From: an uncultured Desulfovibrio sp.
GTDB taxonomy: Bacteria > Desulfobacterota > Desulfovibrionia > Desulfovibrionales > Desulfovibrionaceae
Assembly (NCBI GenBank): GCA_947177645.1
Contig: CAMWVJ010000104.1
Span: 1-5,498, forward strand
Length of the DNA: 5,498 nt
Direction: 5' to 3'
The notes below the pieces were generated by a model. It was not told where the DNA came from. It ran no database searches and worked only from the letters and a program-made list of their open reading frames with translations. Of this stretch, positions 1 through 5,498 are shown piece after piece. The translations under genes and the position numbers were made by a program. Every line of letters begins with the position of its first letter. The first letter of the stretch is position 1.

Positions 1-2381
1 ATTTCAAGCGCGAGGCCATCACCTGGGCCTGGGAATTCGTCACTACTGACCTTGGCCTCCCGCGCGAGCGCCTGTGGGTGACGGTCTTCCGGGAGGACGA
101 CGAGGCCGCTGCCATCTGGAAGGAAGTGGCCGGGCTGCCCGACGAGCGCATCGTGCGCATGGGCGAGAAGGACAATTTCTGGACCATGGGCGACACCGGC
201 CCCTGCGGCCCCTGCTCGGAGATCTATATCGACCAGGGCGAAGACATGGCCTGCGGGCCGGACTGCGGCATCGGCAAGTGCGACTGCGACCGCTTTCTCG
301 AGATCTGGAACCTCGTCTTCACCCAGTTCGACCAGGCGAAAGACGGCAGCCGCACCCTGCTCGCCGCGCCCAACATCGACACGGGCATGGGCCTCGAGCG
401 CATCGCGGCCGTGTGCCAGGGCAAGCGCTCCAACTTCGACTGCGACCTTTTTCAGGAGATCATCCAGTTCGCGGCGAAGCGCGCGGGCGTGACCTACAGC
501 GCGAGCGCGCCGGACACCAATGACGTGGACACGGCCCTGCGCGTCATTGCGGACCATGCCCGCGCCGCGGCCTTCCTCATCGCCGAGGGGGTGCTCCCCT
601 CCAACGAGAGCCGGGGCTATGTGCTCCGCCGCCTCATCCGCCGGGCCCTGCGCTTCGCCACGCTCATGGGCGTGGAGGAGCCTTTCCTGCACGCCGTGGC
701 CCGCAAGGTCACGGAGGTCATGGGCGAGGCCTACCCCGAGCTCACCCGCCATGCGGACTTCATCGAGCGCGCCGTGCACGAGGAGGAGCGCCGCTTCGCC
801 CTCACCCTCGGCAATGGCCTGCGCCTGCTGGAAGACGAGCTCAGGCGGCTCGAGGCCAGGGGCGAGCGCATCATCCCCGGCGAGGTCTGCTTCCGCCTCT
901 ATGACACCTACGGCTTCCCGCTGGACATCGTCAACGACGTGGCGGAAAAGCGCGGCTTCGCCGTGGACGCCGAGGGCTTCGCCAGCCATATGCGCGAGCA
1001 GCGGGAGCGCGCCCGCGCCAACCAGAAGGCCGAGGGCCTTTTCGGCCACGGCACCGAGAACGAGATCGCGGTGTCGCTCAAGAGCCTTGGCGAGCAGTTC
1101 GTAACGACCTTTGTGGGCTATGCCTCGCTGGAGGCGCAAAGCCCCATCGCGGCCCTGCTGGATTCGGGCGGCGCGCCCGCGGAGAGCGTGGGCGAGGGGG
1201 GGGCCGGCTTCCTCGTGGCGGAGAAGACGCCCTTCTATGCTGAGTCCGGCGGGCAGGCCGCGGATGCCGGCGTCATCACCACGCCCACGGGCGAGGCCCG
1301 GGTCACGGCCGTGCTCAAGGCCGGGCGCGCCATCGTGCAGTGCATCGAGGTCACGCGCGGCGAGATCCATGCCGACCAGGAGGCCGTCTTGCGCGTGGAC
1401 GCGGACCAGCGCCTCGCCACGGCCCGCAACCACACCTGCACCCACCTTCTGCATGCGGCCCTCAGGCGCGTGCTCGGCGAGCATGTGAAACAGTCAGGCT
1501 CCCTCGTGGACGGGCAGCGGCTGCGCTTTGACTTTTCGCATCTCGCGGCGCTCACGCCCGAGGAGCTGGCCGCGGTGGAGCGCGATGTCAACCGCGTCAT
1601 CATGGCCGACCTTCCGGTGACGGCGCGTGAAATGCCGCGCGAGGAGGCCCTTGCCGCCGGCGCCATGGCGCTCTTCAGCGAGAAATACGGCGACGTGGTG
1701 CGCGTGCTCACCGTGGGCGCCGAGGGCGCGTCGCCCGAATCCGTAGAGCTGTGCGGCGGCACGCATCTTGCCCGCACGGGCGAGGCCGGGCTCTTCCTCA
1801 TTGTCTCGGAGGGCGGGGTGGCCGCCGGCGTGCGCCGCATCGAGGCGGTCACGGGCTGGAACGCCTACGGCCTCGCCATCGGCCAGCGCGCCGAATTGGG
1901 AATGGTGGCCACAGCGCTCAAGACGAAGCCGGAACAGGCGGCGCAGCGCCTCGCCGCCGTGCAGGACGAGCTCAAGAAGCTCAGGCGCGCGGTGGAAAAG
2001 GGCGCCTCGGCCAGCGTGGACGGCGCCACGCTCGCGGCCGGCGCCGAGAAGGTGGGCGATGTCACGCTCGTGGCCCGGCGGCTCGACGGCGTGCCGGTCA
2101 AGGCGCTCCGCGACCTCATGGACGATGTGCGCAGCCGGCTTGAGGGGCCGGCCGTGGCCTGCCTCGCGGGCGTCACCGACGGCAAGGTGAGCCTCTTGCT
2201 CTATGTTTCCAAGGACTTGCACGGCCGCCTCACGGCACCGGCCCTGATAAAAGAAGTCGCCGCGCCCTGCGGCGGCTCGGGCGGCGGCCGCCCCGACCTC
2301 GCGCAGGCCGGCGGCACCAAGCCCGAGGGGCTGGACGAGGCCTTCGCGGCCCTGCGCGCCCTGGTGGAGGGCAACAAGTGA
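1..2381 (+). CDS. alaS: Alanyl-tRNA synthetase (AlaS), N-terminus cut by window edge
   Basis: Cytoplasmic class II synthetase that charges tRNA-Ala with alanine and hydrolyses mischarged Ser/Gly-tRNA-Ala. The reading frame is open to the left edge (first whole codon at 3; 792 residues visible, numbered from there). It opens at FKREAITWAWEF, which aligns near residue 100 of the usual ~875-residue protein, so about 100 residues, including class II motifs 1 and 2, lie outside. Visible in order: DNFWTMGDTGPCGPC (57-71), a Cys-rich loop C84/C88/C93/C95, motif 3 TGMGLER (127-133), the tRNA-recognition stretch RVIADHAR (180-187), the editing-domain metal ligands HTCTH (H477, H481) and CGGTH (C584, H588), a charged, probably coiled-coil linker (about 640-670), and the C-Ala glycine motif GGSGGGRPDLAQAGG (757-771). 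No frameshift or missing catalytic residue is seen in the visible part. The GTG at 78 is internal, not the true start. Its stop overlaps the ahbC start. Confidence 0.98.
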   Translation, partial: FKREAITWAWEFVTTDLGLPRERLWVTVFREDDEAAAIWKEVAGLPDERIVRMGEKDNFWTMGDTGPCGPCSEIYIDQGEDMACGPDCGIGKCDCDRFLEIWNLVFTQFDQAKDGSRTLLAAPNIDTGMGLERIAAVCQGKRSNFDCDLFQEIIQFAAKRAGVTYSASAPDTNDVDTALRVIADHARAAAFLIAEGVLPSNESRGYVLRRLIRRALRFATLMGVEEPFLHAVARKVTEVMGEAYPELTRHADFIERAVHEEERRFALTLGNGLRLLEDELRRLEARGERIIPGEVCFRLYDTYGFPLDIVNDVAEKRGFAVDAEGFASHMREQRERARANQKAEGLFGHGTENEIAVSLKSLGEQFVTTFVGYASLEAQSPIAALLDSGGAPAESVGEGGAGFLVAEKTPFYAESGGQAADAGVITTPTGEARVTAVLKAGRAIVQCIEVTRGEIHADQEAVLRVDADQRLATARNHTCTHLLHAALRRVLGEHVKQSGSLVDGQRLRFDFSHLAALTPEELAAVERDVNRVIMADLPVTAREMPREEALAAGAMALFSEKYGDVVRVLTVGAEGASPESVELCGGTHLARTGEAGLFLIVSEGGVAAGVRRIEAVTGWNAYGLAIGQRAELGMVATALKTKPEQAAQRLAAVQDELKKLRRAVEKGASASVDGATLAAGAEKVGDVTLVARRLDGVPVKALRDLMDDVRSRLEGPAVACLAGVTDGKVSLLLYVSKDLHGRLTAPALIKEVAAPCGGSGGGRPDLAQAGGTKPEGLDEAFAALRALVEGNK
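2366..2371 (+). promoter_or_regulatory. Ribosome binding site of ahbC, inside alaS
   Basis: GGAGGG lies 6 nt before the GTG start of ahbC and within the last codons of alaS. This strong Shine-Dalgarno match supports the GTG at 2378 as the ahbC start and allows re-initiation by ribosomes finishing alaS. Confidence 0.8.
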
Positions 2382-3562
2382 TCGGCATCTCCAAGCTCTA
2401 CTGCGGCCAGGTGGAACCGTCGGACGCGCTGCGCTACGGGCGCCAGTCGGGCAAGCTGCCCTCGCATCTGCTCCAGTTCTCCAAGGACAAGAAGCCCGTG
2501 GTCGTCTGGAACATGACCAAGCGCTGCAACCTCAAGTGCGTCCACTGCTATGCCCAGGCCGTGGACCCGCAGCAGGGGAAGGACGACATCAGTACCGAGC
2601 AGGCCAAGGCCATGATCGACGACCTCGCGGCCTACGGCGCGCCGGTCATGCTCTTTTCCGGCGGCGAGCCGCTGGTGCGCCAGGACCTTGTGGAACTGGC
2701 GAGCCACGCCACCAGGCGCGGCATGCGCGCGGTCATCTCCACCAACGGCACGCTCATCACGCCGCAAAAGGCGCGCGAGCTCAAGCAGGTGGGCCTCTCC
2801 TATGTGGGCATCTCGCTGGACGGCATGGAGGAGGTCCATGACCGCTTCCGCGGCGTGCCGGGCGCCTTCCGCAAGGCGCTCGAAGGCATCGCCAACTGCC
2901 AGGCTGAAGGTCTCAAGGTGGGCCTGCGCTTCACCATCAACAAGCGCAACGCCGGCGAGATACCCGGCATCTTCCGGCTCTTGCGCGACCTCGAGGTGCC
3001 CCGGGCCTGTTTTTACCACCTCGTCTATTCCGGCCGCGGCTCGGAGCTCATCAAGGAAGACCTCGACCACGCCGAGACGCGCGCCGTGCTCGACCTCATC
3101 ATGGACGAGACGCGGGCGCTCTTCGAGGCCGGCAAGCCGCGCGAGATCCTCACCGTGGACAACCACGCCGACGGCCCCTATGTGTGGATGCGCCTCCAGA
3201 AGGAGGACCCCAAGCGCGCGGCCGAGGTGTTCGAGCTTCTGCAATACAACGAGGGCAACAGCTCGGGTCGGGGCATCGGCTGTATTTCCTGGGACGGCAA
3301 GGTCCACGCCGACCAGTTCTGGCGCGGCCATGTGTTCGGCAATGCGCTTGAGCGGCCCTTCTCCGAGATTTGGGACGACCCGGAGATCGAGCTTTTGCAC
3401 CGCCTCAAGGACAAGAAGGCCCATGTGGGCGGGCGCTGCGCCAAGTGCCGGCACCTCAATATCTGCGGCGGCAATTTCCGCGCGCGCGCCGAGGCGTACC
3501 ACGGCGACATCTGGGCCGAAGACCCGGCCTGCTACCTGACGGACGAGGAAATCGGCCTCTGA
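2378..3562 (+). CDS. ahbC: AhbC, radical SAM 12,18-didecarboxysiroheme deacetylase
   Basis: A 394-residue cytoplasmic radical SAM enzyme. The AhbC family removes the two acetate side chains of 12,18-didecarboxysiroheme to give Fe-coproporphyrin III, the penultimate step of siroheme-dependent heme synthesis. The N-terminus (MIGISKLYCGQVEPSDALRY) is characteristic of AhbC as I recall it. The radical SAM [4Fe-4S] motif is C50-x3-C54-x2-C57, followed by the SAM-binding GGEP motif (95-98), NGTLIT (123-128) and HDRFRGVPGAF (154-164). The C-terminus has extra cysteines C302, C354, C357, C363 and C385, a SPASM/Twitch-like pattern that could hold an auxiliary Fe-S cluster. The start is GTG, overlapping the alaS stop by 4 nt and backed by GGAGGG. 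hemB follows after 23 nt and ahbD after that, which supports AhbC over its relative NirJ (heme d1 synthesis) or a SPASM peptide maturase. The pathway role is inferred from family and context. Confidence 0.92.
   Translation: MIGISKLYCGQVEPSDALRYGRQSGKLPSHLLQFSKDKKPVVVWNMTKRCNLKCVHCYAQAVDPQQGKDDISTEQAKAMIDDLAAYGAPVMLFSGGEPLVRQDLVELASHATRRGMRAVISTNGTLITPQKARELKQVGLSYVGISLDGMEEVHDRFRGVPGAFRKALEGIANCQAEGLKVGLRFTINKRNAGEIPGIFRLLRDLEVPRACFYHLVYSGRGSELIKEDLDHAETRAVLDLIMDETRALFEAGKPREILTVDNHADGPYVWMRLQKEDPKRAAEVFELLQYNEGNSSGRGIGCISWDGKVHADQFWRGHVFGNALERPFSEIWDDPEIELLHRLKDKKAHVGGRCAKCRHLNICGGNFRARAEAYHGDIWAEDPACYLTDEEIGL
2742..2764 (+). repeat. 23-bp direct repeat, copy 1 (in ahbC)
   Basis: This stretch is identical base for base to 4921-4943 in ahbD, in the same reading frame, and encodes NGTLITP (residues 123-129) with part of the preceding codon. 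It marks a conserved core element of two paralogous radical SAM domains, not a mobile or regulatory repeat. Confidence 0.85.
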
Positions 3563-3576
3563 TCCGGCAAACTTCC

Positions 3577-3580
3577 GAGG
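3577..3580 (+). promoter_or_regulatory. Ribosome binding site of hemB
   Basis: GAGG lies 5 nt before the ATG at 3586, in the 23-nt gap between ahbC and hemB. It is a modest match, but it decides the start: the hemB frame stays open upstream into ahbC, while the encoded MTTFHRGRRLRQSPQLR matches the usual HemB N-terminus. The gap is too short and GC-rich to show a promoter or terminator. Confidence 0.65.
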
Positions 3581-3585
3581 CAGCC

Positions 3586-4572
3586 ATGACCACTTTCCAT
3601 CGCGGCCGGCGCCTGCGCCAGAGTCCGCAACTGCGCGCCCTCGTGCGCGAGACGCCGCCCCTGTTGCGTGAAGACCTCATCATGCCCTATTTCGTGGTGG
3701 AGACGGATGACCCCGCCTTTCGCAAGGAGATTTCCGCCATGCCCGGGCAGTTCCAGCTTTCGCTTGCCGAGCTGGAAAAACAGGTGGGCGCGGCCGTGGC
3801 CAACGGGCTCCTGGCCGTGCTGCTCTTCGGCATCCCGAAGGCCAAGGACGAGCAGGCGAGCGGCGCCTGGGCCGAGGACGGCATCGTGCAGCAGGCCGTC
3901 CGCCGCCTGCGCACGCGCTTCCCCGAGCTTGTCATCATCACCGATGTCTGCCTCTGCGAATACATGAGCCACGGGCATTGCGGCATCCTCCGTCCCGACG
4001 GCGTGGTGGAGAACGACGCCACCCTGCCCTTGCTGGCGGCAACGGCGGTGAGCCACGCCCGCGCGGGGGCGGACATCGTGGCCCCGTCGGACATGATGGA
4101 CGGCCGCATCGCCGCCATTCGCGCGGCCCTGGACGAAGCCGGCTTCACCTCGACGCCCATCATGTCCTATGCGGTGAAGTACGCCTCGGCCTGCTACGGG
4201 CCCTTCCGCGAAGCCGCGGAATCCGCCCCGGCCTGCGGCGACCGCAAAGCCTATCAGATGGACCCGGGCAATGCCCGCGAGGCCATGATCGAGGCCCGCG
4301 CCGACCTCGCCGAGGGCGCGGACATGCTCATCGTCAAGCCCGCCGGCCCCTATGCGGACATTTTGCGCGCCGTGCGCGACGCCGTGGACGTGCCGCTGGC
4401 TGCCTACCAGGTGAGCGGTGAATATTCCATGATCCGCGCGGCCGGCCTCAACGGCTGGATCGACGAGCGCGCCGTCATGCTGGAAAGCCTGCTCGGCCTC
4501 AAACGCGCCGGCGCGGACATGCTCATCACCTATTTCACCGAGACCCTGCTTCGCGAGGGGCTGGCGCGCTGA
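3586..4572 (+). CDS. hemB: Porphobilinogen synthase (delta-aminolevulinic acid dehydratase), zinc type
   Basis: A 328-residue enzyme, the usual HemB length (E. coli about 324). It condenses two 5-aminolevulinate molecules to porphobilinogen in the cytoplasm, the common early step to siroheme, heme and cobalamin. The catalytic zinc motif DVCLCEYMSHGHCG carries all three Cys ligands (C122, C124, C132), so this is a Zn-dependent form rather than the Asp-rich, Mg-dependent form. The two Schiff-base lysines are K198 (in SYAVKYASACYGPFR) and K251 (in MLIVKPAGPY). PSDMMDGR and KAYQMDPGNAREA are further family signatures. No catalytic residue is missing. It sits between ahbC and ahbD, 23 nt after the first and overlapping the second by 1 nt, so it is probably co-transcribed with both; its product feeds the siroheme that AhbC and AhbD finally process. 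Confidence 0.97.
   Translation: MTTFHRGRRLRQSPQLRALVRETPPLLREDLIMPYFVVETDDPAFRKEISAMPGQFQLSLAELEKQVGAAVANGLLAVLLFGIPKAKDEQASGAWAEDGIVQQAVRRLRTRFPELVIITDVCLCEYMSHGHCGILRPDGVVENDATLPLLAATAVSHARAGADIVAPSDMMDGRIAAIRAALDEAGFTSTPIMSYAVKYASACYGPFREAAESAPACGDRKAYQMDPGNAREAMIEARADLAEGADMLIVKPAGPYADILRAVRDAVDVPLAAYQVSGEYSMIRAAGLNGWIDERAVMLESLLGLKRAGADMLITYFTETLLREGLAR
4555..4560 (+). promoter_or_regulatory. Possible ribosome binding site of ahbD, inside hemB
   Basis: GAGGGG lies 11 nt before the ahbD ATG, within the last hemB codons. The spacing is longer than ideal, so ahbD translation may depend partly on ribosomes terminating at the overlapping hemB stop (TGATG). Confidence 0.5.
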
Positions 4573-5498
4573 TGACCGGCCATCCGCAAGGGCATCCTGC
4601 CCCGGGGCATCCGGGGGCAGTTCAGGGAGCGCCCGGCCAGCCGCCGCGCGTTCTGGAAGACGGCAGCCCGGCCTGCCGGCTCATCGCGTGGGAGGTCACG
4701 CGCTCCTGCAATCTCGCCTGCCGGCACTGCCGCGCCGAGGCCCATCCCGAACCCTACGAGGGCGAGCTTTCCACGGAGGAGGCCAAGGCGCTTATCGACA
4801 CCTTCCCCGAGGTGGGCGACCCCATCGTCATCTTCACCGGCGGCGACCCCATGATGCGGCCCGACGTGTACGAGCTCGTCGCGCATGCGCGCGGCCTGGG
4901 CCTCACCTGCGCCTTTGCGCCCAACGGCACGCTCATCACGCCGGAGAACGCGGTGCGCTTACGCGAGGCCGGTGTGAGCCGCTGCTCCATCTCCATCGAC
5001 GGCGCGGACGCGGCGAGCCACGACGCCTTCCGGGGCGTGCCCGGGGCCTTCGATGCCTCGCTGCGCGGCATCGAATACCTCAAGGCCGTGGGCCTGCCCT
5101 TTCAGATCAACACCACGGTCACGCGCGGCAACCTCCACAGCTTCAAGCGCATCTTCGAGCTTTGCGAGCGCCTGGGCGCGGCCGCGTGGCACATCTTTTT
5201 GCTGGTGCCCATGGGGCGCGCCGCCGGGCTTGCCTCCGAGGTCATCACGGCGGAGGAATATGAAGACGTGCTCCACTGGCTCTATGAGTTCCGCAAGGGC
5301 ACGTCCATGCACCTCAAGGCCACCTGCGCGCCGCACTATTACCGCATCATGCGCCAGCGCGCCCACGCGGAGGGCACAGCCGTCACGCCCGAGACCTTCG
5401 GCATGGACGCCATGACCCGCGGCTGCCTCGGCGGCACGGGCTTCTGCTTCATCAGCCATGTGGGGCAGGTGCAGCCCTGCGGCTATCTGGAGCTGGAC
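4572..5498 (+). CDS. ahbD: AhbD, radical SAM heme b synthase, C-terminus cut by window edge
   Basis: Radical SAM enzyme that oxidatively decarboxylates two propionates of Fe-coproporphyrin III to vinyls, giving heme b, the last step of the siroheme-dependent route. 309 residues are visible, with no stop before the right edge; the family is longer, so some tens of residues are missing. The cluster motif is C46-x3-C50-x2-C53, followed by GGDP (90-93, Asp where most relatives have Glu), NGTLIT (118-123) and HDAFRGVPGAF (150-160). C-terminal signatures include CAPHYYR (C252), RGCLGGTGFCF (C285, C292) and QPCGYLELD (C303). These cysteines probably bind auxiliary [4Fe-4S] clusters, with further ligands beyond the edge. 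The first ~30 residues are a Pro/Gly/His-rich leader. ATG 4572 is chosen because it overlaps the hemB stop (TGATG) and no other ATG or GTG precedes the cluster motif. It resembles ahbC closely enough to be a paralogue; the C-terminal signatures distinguish it. Confidence 0.93.
   Translation, partial: MTGHPQGHPAPGHPGAVQGAPGQPPRVLEDGSPACRLIAWEVTRSCNLACRHCRAEAHPEPYEGELSTEEAKALIDTFPEVGDPIVIFTGGDPMMRPDVYELVAHARGLGLTCAFAPNGTLITPENAVRLREAGVSRCSISIDGADAASHDAFRGVPGAFDASLRGIEYLKAVGLPFQINTTVTRGNLHSFKRIFELCERLGAAAWHIFLLVPMGRAAGLASEVITAEEYEDVLHWLYEFRKGTSMHLKATCAPHYYRIMRQRAHAEGTAVTPETFGMDAMTRGCLGGTGFCFISHVGQVQPCGYLELD
4597..4620 (+). other. GC-rich palindrome/hairpin near the start of ahbD
   Basis: CTGCCCC (4597-4603) can pair with GGGGCAG (4614-4620) to form a 7-bp stem with a 10-nt loop. 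An overlapping perfect 12-bp palindrome, TGCCCCGGGGCA, lies at 4598-4609. Both fall 25-48 nt after the ahbD ATG, within codons for the Pro/Gly/His leader. No T-run follows, so it is not an intrinsic terminator. A role in translation is possible, but chance in GC-rich DNA is a real alternative. Confidence 0.4.
4921..4943 (+). repeat. 23-bp direct repeat, copy 2 (in ahbD)
   Basis: Identical to 2742-2764 in ahbC and in the same frame, encoding NGTLITP at residues 118-124 of AhbD. The two copies start 2179 bp apart and flank the whole of hemB. Confidence 0.85.

Noticed and set aside
520..1104. 194-codon plus-strand frame within alaS
   Set aside because: A Ser/Arg/Pro-rich out-of-frame translation of alaS with no motif; the alaS frame is continuous across it.
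1494..2222. 242-codon minus-strand frame opposite alaS
   Set aside because: It lies entirely opposite conserved AlaS editing and C-terminal regions, has biased composition and no recognisable motif.
2201..3502. Long open frame of 433 codons on the minus strand opposite ahbC and the alaS end
   Set aside because: It is a shadow of GC-rich codon bias: the plus strand here has well-recognised AhbC and AlaS motifs, and the antisense protein has no family I recognise.
2688..3539. 283-codon plus-strand frame within ahbC
   Set aside because: Its product is dominated by Arg, Ser, Ala and Pro, as expected for an out-of-frame reading of GC-rich coding DNA, and it lies wholly inside ahbC.
2378..3562. 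Reading the radical SAM gene as a SPASM peptide maturase, PqqE or MoaA relative
   Set aside because: The N-terminal signature and the hemB/ahbD neighbours fit AhbC, and there is no small precursor-peptide gene in the window.
3370..3585. An N-terminally longer HemB starting inside ahbC
   Set aside because: The frame is open upstream, but the added 72 residues read ahbC out of frame, while ATG 3586 gives the normal HemB N-terminus and length with a GAGG ahead of it.
3563..3585. Promoter or terminator between ahbC and hemB
   Set aside because: Only 23 nt, with no -10/-35 pair, no hairpin and no T-run; it holds just the hemB ribosome binding site.

Overview
This GC-rich window (most codons end in G or C) is wall-to-wall coding on the + strand. 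It contains four genes, two of them cut by the window edges: alaS (3' part), ahbC, hemB and ahbD (5' part). I see no tRNA, rRNA, mobile element, CRISPR array, transcription terminator or convincing promoter. The gene junctions are a 4-nt overlap, a 23-nt gap and a 1-nt overlap, so all four genes look like parts of one transcript.

Layout: bases 1-2381 encode alanyl-tRNA synthetase from about residue 100 of the usual protein to its natural stop. Bases 2378-3562 encode AhbC, the radical SAM enzyme that converts 12,18-didecarboxysiroheme to Fe-coproporphyrin III. Bases 3586-4572 encode HemB (porphobilinogen synthase) of the zinc type. Bases 4572-5498 encode AhbD, the radical SAM heme b synthase, which is still open at the right edge.

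How they work together: HemB makes porphobilinogen, the building block of all tetrapyrroles. In the siroheme-dependent ('alternative') heme pathway, uroporphyrinogen III becomes siroheme, AhbA/AhbB decarboxylate it, AhbC removes two acetate side chains, and AhbD turns two propionates into vinyls to give heme b. The window therefore holds one early step and the last two steps. ahbA/ahbB, hemC, hemD and the siroheme genes are not here. AlaS has no direct part in this pathway; its link is positional.

Organism: the Ahb pathway is known from sulfate-reducing bacteria and some archaea. High GC, bacterial-type AlaS and Zn-type HemB, and the close fit of AhbC and AhbD to Desulfovibrio proteins as I remember them, suggest a GC-rich member of Desulfovibrionaceae. 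That placement is inference from memory, not a database result.

The pathway itself is already described. The points most worth a second look are the translational coupling of a tRNA synthetase to heme genes, a 23-bp identity shared by the two radical SAM genes, and the Pro/Gly/His-rich start of AhbD with its overlapping palindrome and hairpin.
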